Assembly (NCBI GenBank): GCA_023238725.1
Contig: CM041550.1
Location: forward strand, 4,101,044 to 4,165,043
DNA length: 64,000 nt
Direction: 5' to 3'
Source of the DNA: Scortum barcoo
Taxonomy: Eukaryota > Chordata > Actinopteri > Centrarchiformes > Terapontidae
The notes beneath the pieces are model-generated. The model was not told the DNA's origin. It did not search any database and was given only the letters and a program-made list of their open reading frames with translations. Positions 47,835 through 57,093 of this stretch are shown piece after piece. How positions within the stretch are numbered: position 1 is the first letter of the stretch; every line of letters starts with the position of its first letter. Made by a program: the position numbers and the translations under genes.

Positions 47835-48493
47835 TGTTATGACCTGGGGTCATAAGGTTATGTTCTTTTCAGTGTTGTGTCTGTATCTTCCCCAGTGTGT
47901 GTTTTGTCTCTCCCTGCCTGAGGGAGGTGCTATTTCTTTGTCCTTCCCCTCCTTCCCTCTTGTGTGCTGTGTAGGTGGTGGCTGGCTATTGGACGGAGGA
48001 TCAGCGGGACCAGATTTAAAATGGGACCCACCCATGCCGGCCGGGTGGCTCCCTTTCATTCACCCTACTTCCCGACCAGACTGTGGTGTGCTGTGTGCCT
48101 TTAATTCGAACTGTTGTGTGTGTGGTGCTGCGCGTGTGCAGTGAGACCACCTTTTGAGTTTTGTTATTTGTTTGATGCAGTCCGGGTTTTTTTTGTAGGG
48201 GGGAGAAGCTATTTTATTTCCTTAAGTTTTCTCTTGTTTATGTTCAGGGAGGCAGGTCAGATACCTGTGTTTTATTTTCTTATTCAAGTAGGTAAGTTAG
48301 TGGATTTTGTTTCTAGATGGTTTTGTTTGTTGTTTTGGCCGTGCTCCCCCCGACGCCTATAACCCAGTTTTCTTTTTTGTAAATAAATATTGTTGGACTG
48401 CAAATTATCCTCTGGTCATTCCTTGGGAGAGCAAAGAGAGGGAGTCACACCCTTTATGTTGTGCCCCAGATTCCCCTAGGCTGGGACGTAACA
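47835..48493 (+). mobile_element. Solo LTR with CACC target duplication
   Basis: 659 bp beginning TGTTATGACC and ending GGACGTAACA, i.e. TG...CA with short inverted ends, flanked on both sides by CACC (47831-47834 and 48494-48497). AATAAA at 48382-48387. No internal retroviral sequence next to it. Ends resemble those of the 48810 LTR, but the body differs. Confidence 0.82.
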
Positions 48494-48809
48494 CACCAAA
48501 TCTACAAGATTTTGGGTCCTGTTTTGGTGGGAATGAAACAACCAATGTAAGTAGCACTCTTACCATTTGGTTTCATTTTCCTGTACTTCCTTTTGCCCGT
48601 CTGTGTGGTAGTTTGGTGCCCAGCGCTGATCACAACATGCTTATAAAGGAAGATAGGGGCAACATGTGAAAGGGTCATTCAAATGAGGAAGTACAAAGCT
48701 TTTTTAGTTTTTTGAGGCACTAACCAAGTTGCGGGCACATTCAGTCTACTGCAAATCTGAGAGCAACCTCAATACTTGGAGGGAATGTGCAGAAAAAACA
48801 TAATGTAAT

Positions 48810-49506
48810 TGTTACGGCCTGGCCTCTGCAGGGGGGGGGGATGCATCACGGGTCCTCTCCCTCCTTTTGCTGATGCGGTCCGCAGACGCTCCGGTCTCCT
48901 GTTCCCAGGATTGGTCGAGGGTGGACCCAACCTGGTTGCCACCTCCTTCCCTCGTGTGGACGTCATCGATCCAGCCAGCCAATCCGCTGGGAGCTGGGAG
49001 TTTTGAAAAGGACTGCTCCTGTCTGCACCCGGCGCGGCTGTGCTGTTAGAGCTCAGCTTGCCATTGAGACGCCGTGAATTGGCTTCGTGTGTGTAAGATT
49101 GTATCTTATGTGATGAATTGTGATGTACCTGCAGAAGTGTACTAGGTAGCTTTCCGGGTGATCTTGTGGATGTGTTATCACTCGTGTTTTCTGTTCCTTT
49201 TGTTTTGTTTTGTTTTGTTTTGTTGTTATTTGGCTGTTGGCCACAGTTGCCCTTATTTTGGTGACTTGTGGTTTTTGTTCTTATTTTGGTATACTTATGA
49301 AGTCTTATTAGCTTGCTCTGTGAGTTTCTGTTAGAGTGGGATTTTCTTTTCTTTTTGAGTGATTGTCCGGCGATCCCCTCCGCCGTTTTCTTGTGATGTT
49401 TTTTTATGATCAGGAGGGGGCTACTAACAAATAAACGGCCTTATATCTGCCCGCTACACCGGCTTATGTTTCTCCCTTCACCCTAGACTTCTTAGAGGAC
49501 GTAACA
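48810..49506 (+). mobile_element. 5' LTR of the Gmr1-like Gypsy element
   Basis: 697 bp with perfect inverted ends TGTTAC and GTAACA, AATAAA at 49430-49435, and a primer-binding site four bases after its end. The 316 bp between this LTR and the solo LTR (48494-48809) show nothing identifiable. Confidence 0.82.
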
Positions 49507-49510
49507 TAAA

Positions 49511-49528
49511 TGGGGGCTCGTCCGGGAT
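49511..49528 (+). promoter_or_regulatory. tRNA-Pro-type primer-binding site
   Basis: TGGGGGCTCGTCCGGGAT, the 18-nt sequence known as the tRNA-Pro primer site of murine leukaemia-type retroviruses, just after the LTR. Followed by an A-rich tract (49533-49590). Confidence 0.85.
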
Positions 49529-49674
49529 AAAATTAAAAAAAAAAAAAAAAAAAAAAAAAGAAAGTAAATAAAAAAATAACAAAAAAATAATAATAATTTA
49601 CCGGGACGTCAAAAGTAATTGCCAAATTGTTAGTAGCAGTCAATTTTGTAGAACAGGCTCAATTAAAGAAAGCA

Positions 49675-51648
49675 ATGGCCTCATTTAGTTTTGATCGTTT
49701 TATTGCTCATCCCACTCTGGAACAAATTGATAGTTGCCGTAAGGATGAGCTGGTAGCCATTGCCGATCACTTCCAAATCTCGGTTTCCAAACATTTAATT
49801 AAAAGAGAGCTTAAAGCTCAGGTTATTGGTAAACTGGTGGAAATGAATGTCTTTGACTTGTCTGCGCCTCCCGACGCCGCTGTGCAGGACGAGAGCGCTC
49901 TAAGCGAGGCTGTGTGCAGCAGGGGAGAGTTCCCCGGCGCGGCAGCAGCGCCGGTATCTCAGGGTGTTGACTTCAGGGCAGAGGGCCGGGTGAAAACGCC
50001 GGTTACTCTTCCCAGATATGATCCCCTTTCACCGGCATCATCGGCGTCTCGCGATGAGGCCCGGTTGAAGGTGTGCTTGGCACATCTCCAAATGGAGGCG
50101 CAGGAAAAGGCGCAGGTCCGGCAGGCACAGCTAGATTTTCAGCTTCAAGTGAAAAGGCTGGAAATTGAAGCGGACAAGGCTGTCCGACTGCGTCAACTTG
50201 AGCTTGCCTCACAGAGAGAGGCTCACCAAATAGAGGCATCCTCTATGGCGACAAGCATTTCTTCCATTTCTCCTGGTTTACCGCCTAATTCATTTGACAT
50301 CAGTAAACACATCTCATTAGTGCCAATATTCCGAGAAACAGAGGTGGACGCGTATTTCAGCGCTTTTGAGCGTATTGCTACCGCTCTCCACTGGCCTATT
50401 GATATGTGGGCATTGCTGTTGCAGTGTAAAATTCATGGGAAAGCTCAAGAGGCAGTCTCTGCTCTCCCTCTGGAGGATAGTCTGAACTATGACACTGTGA
50501 AAACGGCAATCCTGCGCATCTATGAATTGGTTCCCGAGGCATACAGGCAAAAATTCAGGGGTCACAAGAGGGGTTCTACTCAGACTTATGTGGAGTTTGC
50601 AAGGGAAAAGGGGACATTATTTGATAAATGGTGTGCGGCTTGTAAGGTGGAAGATTTTGCATCTCTCCGTGAGCTTATATTACTAAAGGAGTTTAAGAAA
50701 TGTTTGCCAGAACGTCTTGTTGTACATTTAAATGAACAAAAGGTAAAAACGCTCTCTGTTGCGGCGGTGCTGGCTGACGAGTATGTGTTAATGCATAAAA
50801 CTGTTTTCCCTCCGCTCTCCACTGAAAAGCGCCCCATGGCCGTGAATCCGAGTAGCGCTCCTAAAGTGACTGCTCCGGGTAAGGAGGAGAGAGAGTGCTA
50901 TTACTGTCACAAAACCGGGCATGTTATTGCAAATTGTTTACTCTTAAAACGCAAAGAACAGCAGCAAACCCCTCCAGGTGCACAACGGCCTAAAGGCATT
51001 GGCCTAATAAATTCTGATCCTCCCATACTGCCAATTGAACTTTGTGAGGATGAAGCTCCTGACCCATGTTTTCAACCATTCGTTTTCGATGGGCTGGTAT
51101 CGTTGACCGGTGAGCCGAACGACCAGAAACCCGTGCGCATATTACGTGACACCGGAGGCTCGCAATCGGTGATCCTCTCAGATGTTTTGCCGTTTTCCTC
51201 AAAATCTGCTTGCGGTTATAGTACAGTACTCAGTGGTATTGAGATGGGTTACATCCCGCGACCACTGCATCGGGTGCATGTGCAATCTGAATTGATCAGT
51301 GGATTTTTCCCAGTTGCTGTTTGCCCTGCGTTGCCTATCCGGGGTATTGTCTTCCTGATGGGAAACGACATTGCTGGCGGCAAGGTAACCCCTATCCTTG
51401 AGATACTGGATACTCCACCAAAGTACCCTGCAATCACTGAAAGCACTAACGCACAAAATACACTATTCCCGTCCTGCGTAATTACGCGTGCGCAGGCTCG
51501 AAAGCAAGATGAGATCAATTTGGCTGACAGCATTCTTATGCCAGTCTTTTCAGGAGACCCTGACCCAGAGTCCGCCCTGCTGCCTGTGTCCTATGAAAGG
51601 TGCCAAAAAGGAGAAACTGGAGGTAACCCGTACTGGCAAATCCGGTGA
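49675..51648 (+). CDS. Gag and protease of the Gmr1-like Gypsy element
   Basis: Open for 657 codons from ATG 49675. N-terminal helical region (HPTLEQIDSCRKDELVAIAD), a Glu/Gln/Arg-rich coiled stretch (about residues 140-195), a gag core (SAFERIATALHWPIDMWALL, YRQKFRGHKR), a CCHC zinc knuckle CYYCHKTGHVIANC (about residues 408-421), then an aspartic protease start with DTGGSQSVIL (about residues 493-502). Gag binds RNA and builds particles; the protease would cut the polyprotein. The frame ends at 51648 because of an extra base at 51601; the polyprotein continues in the next frame. This is an old transposon copy, not a host gene. Confidence 0.8.
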   Translation: MASFSFDRFIAHPTLEQIDSCRKDELVAIADHFQISVSKHLIKRELKAQVIGKLVEMNVFDLSAPPDAAVQDESALSEAVCSRGEFPGAAAAPVSQGVDFRAEGRVKTPVTLPRYDPLSPASSASRDEARLKVCLAHLQMEAQEKAQVRQAQLDFQLQVKRLEIEADKAVRLRQLELASQREAHQIEASSMATSISSISPGLPPNSFDISKHISLVPIFRETEVDAYFSAFERIATALHWPIDMWALLLQCKIHGKAQEAVSALPLEDSLNYDTVKTAILRIYELVPEAYRQKFRGHKRGSTQTYVEFAREKGTLFDKWCAACKVEDFASLRELILLKEFKKCLPERLVVHLNEQKVKTLSVAAVLADEYVLMHKTVFPPLSTEKRPMAVNPSSAPKVTAPGKEERECYYCHKTGHVIANCLLLKRKEQQQTPPGAQRPKGIGLINSDPPILPIELCEDEAPDPCFQPFVFDGLVSLTGEPNDQKPVRILRDTGGSQSVILSDVLPFSSKSACGYSTVLSGIEMGYIPRPLHRVHVQSELISGFFPVAVCPALPIRGIVFLMGNDIAGGKVTPILEILDTPPKYPAITESTNAQNTLFPSCVITRAQARKQDEINLADSILMPVFSGDPDPESALLPVSYERCQKGETGGNPYWQIR

Positions 51649-53310
51649 GTTGCAGTTACCCATAAATCGGGAACGACTCATCCCTGCTCAGAAAACAGAC
51701 CAGAGTTTACAGAGATGCTTCGCGACTATGGTGAGTGATGAGCATATAAAAAATAAACCAGTAGGTTACTTTATGGATCGAGGGGTACTTATGCGTAAAT
51801 GGTCACCGACAATAGCTGAAGGATCCGACTGGAGTGTAATTCACCAGATCGTCATGCCTTCTGCTTACCGGCTTCAAGTTTTAACTATGGCGCATGAAAG
51901 CCAATGGTCGGGACACTTAGGCGTGAATAAAACCTATAACCTTATATTAAAACACTTCTTTTGGCCGGGTTTAAAATCGGATGTAGCCAGTTACTGCCGT
52001 AGCTGCCATGCTTGCCAGTTAGCTGGCAAACCAAATCAAGTTTTCCCCGGCCCCAAACCAATACCTGCGATGGGGGAGCCGTTTGAACATGTTATAGTGA
52101 CTGTGTGGGTCCCTTACCAAAACAAAATCAGGGAATCAGTATTTACTTACTATTATGTGTTCTGCCACCAGATTCCCCGAAGCGATTCCGCTGCGTAAAA
52201 TTTCCGCAAATTCAGTGATAAAAGCATTGACGAAGTTTTTTTCCACATTTGGGCTTCCAAAAACTGTTCAAACAGACCAGGGAACCAACTTCCAGTCTAA
52301 ATTGTTCAATCAAGTTCTCCCAGACTCATTCATGTAGCTCATGCGGTTTCCAGTGCATATCATCCAGAGTCCCAGGGCGCGTTAGAGCGCTGGCATCAAA
52401 CGCTGAAATCCATGCTACGCAAATACTGTTTGGAAACAGGGAAAAGCTGGGATGAAGGGGTACCCTTTGGGGGTACCCTTTGTTCTATTTGCAGCTCGTG
52501 AAGCAGTCCAAGAATCTCTCGGGTTTAGTCCGGCAGAGCTTGTTTTTGGGCATGCTGTTCGAGGTCCCGTAAAAGCCCTTAAAGAGAAATTCCTCGCACC
52601 AGAGGTAGCCTCTCAGAGAAATGTTTTAGACTATGTGAGTCAGTTCCGCGAGCGTCTGCATCAGGCCCGATCCTTCGCCAAGGATGCGCTCGCCAGTTCT
52701 CAGTCTGGCATGAAACGCCGGTTTGACCGTTCCGCCGTTGTTAGACACTTTACACCCGGCGACAAAGTACTGGCGCTGCTGCCTGTCCCTGGCTCTTCTC
52801 TTTCAGCACGTTTTTCAGGGCCATATGAGGTGTGTAAAAAACTTAGTGACATCGATTATGTGATTAATACTCCTGGCAGGAAACGTAAAACTCGCGTATG
52901 CCACATAAACATGTTAAAATCGTACACATCACGTGATCTCTTATGCAACCCCGACGTGACGCCTGACCCTGAACGCGCCGTTATTGCCGGCTCCTCTGCA
53001 TTGATTGTGTCAGAAATTAATCTTGAGAACCAGGATGGTTTAGTTTTGCGCCAACCCGCTCAGAGCCCCAGATTACCAAATTCAGAAATACTGCTTACAC
53101 ATCTAAGTAATGAACAACGACAAGGTATAATCGACTTAGTTGCCAAATTTCCCGGCCTGTTTGGTGATGTTCCCACCCGAACTACTGTCATTAAACATGA
53201 TATTGATGTGGGGGAAGCCAAGCCAATAAAGCAGCATCCATATCGGGTTAATCAAACAAAGAGAGCCCTAATGCAAAAAGAAGTAGAATATCTTCTTGTG
53301 CACACAATCT
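51602..53310 (+). pseudogene. Integrase of the Gmr1-like element, frameshifted, before RT
   Basis: Zinc-binding HHCC region (GHLGVNKTYNLILKHFFWPG, CRSCHACQ, about 51910-52020), catalytic core pieces (TDQGTNFQSKLF near 52280; ERWHQ near 52388) and a C-terminal chromatin-facing part (FTPGDKVLALLPVPGSSLS, about 52750-52800). Frames are broken near 52099 (a missing base at the first catalytic Asp), near 52320, by a 13-bp tandem duplication at 52457-52482, and near 53305. Its position upstream of RT is the reverse of ordinary Ty3/Gypsy order. Confidence 0.8.
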
Positions 53311-54478
53311 GGCCAAATCCAGCTCGAGTGCCTGGAGTTCCCCCTGTTTGTTAGAAACTAAGTCAGACGGTACCCCCAGGTTCATAACTGATTTTAGAAG
53401 GGTAAACGCTGTCACTGTGCCTGACTCTTACCCGCTTCCTCGCATGGAAGATTGTGTAGATAATGTAGGCACAGCCAGTTTTGTAACTAAACTAGACCTA
53501 TTGAAGGGCTATTGGCAGGTCCCATTAACTGACCGTGCCTCTGTGATTTCTGCTTTTGTGACCCCAGATCACTTTCTCCAGTATAACGTCATGGCCTTTG
53601 GTATGTGTAATGCACCTGCAACATTTCAGCGGCTGGTAAACAGTGTGTTAGCCGGCATGAAGAACTGCCGGGCGTATTTAGACGATCTAATCGTATACTC
53701 CCACTCATGGGCCGAGCACTTGCTAACTCTAACCGAAGTGTTTAGCCGTCTCGCCCGAGCCTCTCTTACACTCAACCTAGCGAAGTGCGACTTTGGTAAG
53801 GGGACCGTAACATACTTAGGGAGGCAGGTCGGACAAGGGCAGGTGCGGCCCATAGAGGCTAAAGTCACTGCGATCTCTGAGCTTCCTGTACCGACTACCA
53901 GGCGCGCGCTGAGGCGGTTCCTCGGCATGGCTGGTTATTACCGAAGTTTCTGCCGAAATTTCTCCACCGTGGTTCATCCCCTTACTAGTCTAATCAGTCC
54001 GAAAGTAGACTATAAGTGGACTCCAGAATGCCAGCAGTGTGAGTGTGAGAATGTGAAAGGTCTCTTATGTAATGCCCCTGTGCTTGCAGCGCCTGATTTC
54101 TCTCGTCCCTTTAAACTGGAGGTTGACGCCAGCGCTGTGGGTGCTGGGGGAGTGTTAATTCAGGAGACAAATGGAATAGACCATCCTGTTAGTTATTTCT
54201 CTCGAAAATTCGCCAAACATCAACTTAGCTATTCCACCATCGAAAAGGAGACGTTGGCGTTACTGCTGTCATTGCAACATTTTGAAGTGTATATTGGCTC
54301 TAGCTGCTTGCCCCTTGTGGTTTACACAGACCATAATCCACTGGTTTTCCTTGCACGCATGTACAACCATAATCAGAGACTCATGCGTTGGGCTCTATTG
54401 GCACAAGAGTTCAATCTAGAAATTAAACATAAAAAGGGAACAGAGAATGTATTAGCAGATGCCTTGTCCCGAGTGTAA
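53311..54478 (+). CDS. Reverse transcriptase-RNase H of the Gmr1-like element
   Basis: RT from the palm start (DGTPRFITDFRRVNAVTVPD, PLPRMEDCVD) through FVTKLDLLKGYWQVPL and AFGMCNAPATFQRLV to the catalytic RAYLDDLIVYS (near 53673-53700). RNase H follows with EVDASAVGAGGVLIQ, TIEKETLALLLSLQHFEVYI and YTDHNPLVFL, and closes with ADALSRV before TAA at 54476-54478. Open over 376 codons from 53348, but not joined in frame to integrase. Nothing protein-coding follows RNase H, confirming that integrase is upstream. Confidence 0.87.
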
Positions 54479-54923
54479 AATAAAAAAAAAAAGGGAAACA
54501 AATAAATTTGTTCCATTGTAGTGTACAATGTGAGTGCAAACCCAGAGGGTGTTCTTCTTTTGTTATAGGTTTGCATTTATGGGGAGGTAATTAAAGTTAA
54601 AGTTTAACAGTAATTAAACTTAATTATATATTATAATGATGCAGCAGATTTGTTCAAATCATCATAAAGAGACACCTACACAGTAGAAGCAGGAGTTCAA
54701 GTTACAATTTACTGCATAAAATAAAGTAGAAAATCTATACCAGCAGTGAGAAAAATGATGATGATGACGATGACGATGATGTAAAGAATAGGGGATGGTG
54801 TTAGTTTCTAATGAAGAGGGATTGTTAGAGGAGGGACAAAGACCTTAATGAGCTATATGATGTAAAGCTTTAGTCAGAGAGCTGTGAGAGCTCAGCAGCC
54901 TCTACTTCTCTTCTCTCTCTCTG
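54479..54923. other. 3' end of the Gypsy element and spacer to TAAR
   Basis: A purine-rich run ATGGGGAGG (about 54580-54590) could be the polypurine tract, but no TGTTAC-type 3' LTR follows. A GATGAC-type microsatellite lies at about 54752-54782. No gene seen. Confidence 0.5.
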
Positions 54924-56044
54924 ATGATGGAGGGAGTTGAACTTTGCTTTCCACAACTCAACACCTCCTGCAGGAAGCCAAAGCCTTCTCACTCTGACAC
55001 TGTGCTGATTTACATTGTGCTGTCCTCCATCTCTCTGCTCAGTGTGACTCTCAACCTGCTGGTCATCATCTCCATCTCACACTTTAAGTAGCCACATATT
55101 TCATCAATTTAAAACACTGGTTGCTTTACAAAAAGAAATTATTCAGATTTATATTTTATCTATGAGACTGATAATTGATAGTACAAGTAGTGATAAGTAT
55201 GTCACTTTGCTTTATTATCTCTGCAGGAAGCTCCACCATCCCACCAACATCCTCATCCTCTCTCTGGCTGTCTCAGATTTCCTCGTAGGTCTCCTCATGT
55301 TCTTTCAAATCATGCTCTCAGATGGCTGCTGGTTCCTTGGTGACATTACGTGTGTTCTTTATCAGTATCTCTCATACATGATTACCTCTGCCTCAGTAGG
55401 AACTTTGGTGCTCATATCTGTTGACCGTTATGTGGCTATTTGTCATCCTCTGCAATTACTCCACCAAAGTCACTGTGAAAGGAGTTACAATCTGTACTTG
55501 TCTTTGTTGGATCTGTTCTGGTCTGTACAATATTCTCATAATGAAGGACAACCTCAAACAACCAGGCAGGTATATTTCCTGTACAGGGGAGTGTGTGATC
55601 ATCATTAACTCAACTGAACAATTTGTAGATGTTATACTGACCTTCATCATTCCCATTACTGTCATCATTGTGCTGTATATGAGAGTATTTGTGGTGGCTG
55701 TGTCTCAGGCTCGTGCCATGCGGTCTCAGATAGCAGCTGTCACACTTCAGTGTTCAGTGAAAATCACTGCTAAGAAATCTGAAATGAAAGCAGCCAGGAC
55801 TCTTGGTGTTGTCATAGTTATATTTCTAATATGTGTCTGCCCATATTTCTGTGTCACACTAACAGACCAAGAAAACTTTCTTAATGTTTCCTCTGCTGCC
55901 TTTGTAATATGTTTGTTTTATTTTAATTCCTGTCTTAACCCTGTGATCTATGCCCTTTTCTACCCCTGGTTTAGGAAATCTATTAAACTCATTATTACAC
56001 TTCAAATATTGAAGCCAGGCTCCTGTGAGAATAACTTAATATAA
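54924..56044 (+). pseudogene. Trace amine-associated receptor (TAAR), one-base frameshift
   Basis: Two exons: 54924-55087 (MMEGVELCFPQLNTSC... through TM1, LLVIISISHF) and 55227-56044, with GT and AG borders and matching phase. TAAR marks: LHHPTNILILSLAVSDFLVG (TM2), SVDRYVAICHPL (TM3 end), AVSQARAMRSQI (loop 3), and NSCLNPVIYALFYPWFRKSI (TM7). Counting from DRY, residue 3.32 is Ser, while residue 5.42 (VDVILTFIIP) is Asp; teleost TAARs of the non-classical clade bind amines this way. An extra base near 55458 (CTGCAATTACTCC) breaks the frame after TM3, and reading resumes in the next frame to 56044. Either a recent pseudogene or an assembly error. Expressed, if functional, in olfactory neurons. 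Confidence 0.85.
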
Positions 56045-57090
56045 AGAGACTCTGTGCAGTGACTGGAATTAGGCCTTCACTATGTCAAAGGAAATTTGTT
56101 TAAAAATGTTGATGCTGAGTCAGCCATTCAAATGATGTTAAAGTCAGTACCTCTTTGATCCATTTGGGAAGAGAAGGTCATTTTTATTAGCAGCATTTCC
56201 AACATGCAAAACCTTTTTCTGCCAGAATGTGTGTATGAAAGGATCAGGAAAATCTCTGAAATATTAAAGTTGTGTTACTGGGCCTTTCTTAAGCATTTTG
56301 CAGATTTAGAGATAGTTTGAGCTCATAATGTTCCTTAAAGATCCATATCAATTTTGAGCAGGAGTGTGTCAGCTCTTTCACACAGCCCCACCATGATCCT
56401 GCAGCATCTTATTGTGATGTTGGAAAATAAGAAGTACTGCATTAGCATGTTTTTTTGTTTTTTTTTTTGTTTTTTGTTTTAGGTACTGAGAGGGATTCTT
56501 CTCATGTTACCTGTTTGCTGAGACATTGAAAAGAGTAGACAGAATCCAATGTTTTTTAAGCAATGTGATAATTGATTGTCATTAAAGGTGAGATGCACAT
56601 CATAACTTTTGAGCAAATTATGAAAATTATTGGGACATTAATAGTTGATCAGACCTGGTTGGATCAGGTCTGTTCCAGTCTGGATCAGTTGATGCTGACA
56701 GTCCTAAGGTATAATCATACAGCATGTAATATGTAAAGATTTGTATTTCAAGTTTTTAGATGTCAGTTGTTCTCATAAAGTTCTTCATAAATCTGCTTGA
56801 TCTTTGTGACTGATTATGTTACTTGTGTGTCACCTTTAGGATATATGTTTGAAAATACACAAAACAAGAAGATAAATGGAGGGCAAAAATGTTTTTGTGA
56901 GAGTGCTCTGGACAAGTGAAATGAACAAAAACCCTTTCAGACCAAATATTGCTGCATATAAACATAGCAAAAAGCTGATTCTCATCCAAAATGATTTGGT
57001 GCAACTACCTGCAACAATCGGTGTTGTCATGGGATTTGTGGGGTTGTCTGCCTCCACAACTCCAATGATAAGTGACCCGTGGTTCAGTGT
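56045..57090. other. Spacer after TAAR, nothing identified
   Basis: AT-rich, with a T-rich run at 56450-56481. No exon or repeat family recognised. Confidence 0.4.
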
Positions 57091-57093
57091 GTC

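Noticed and set aside
47835..48493. Solo LTR as the missing partner LTR of the Gmr1-like element
   Set aside because: It lies upstream, has its own CACC duplication and its body does not match the 48810-49506 LTR.
51590..51610. CCAAAAAGG as a programmed frameshift site between protease and integrase
   Set aside because: The needed shift is +1 and the heptamer phase does not fit a -1 slip; at least four other frame breaks downstream show ordinary decay.
56652..56676. Small hairpin CAGACCT/AGGTCTG
   Set aside because: Seven-base arms occur often by chance; no neighbouring gene or repeat gives it meaning.
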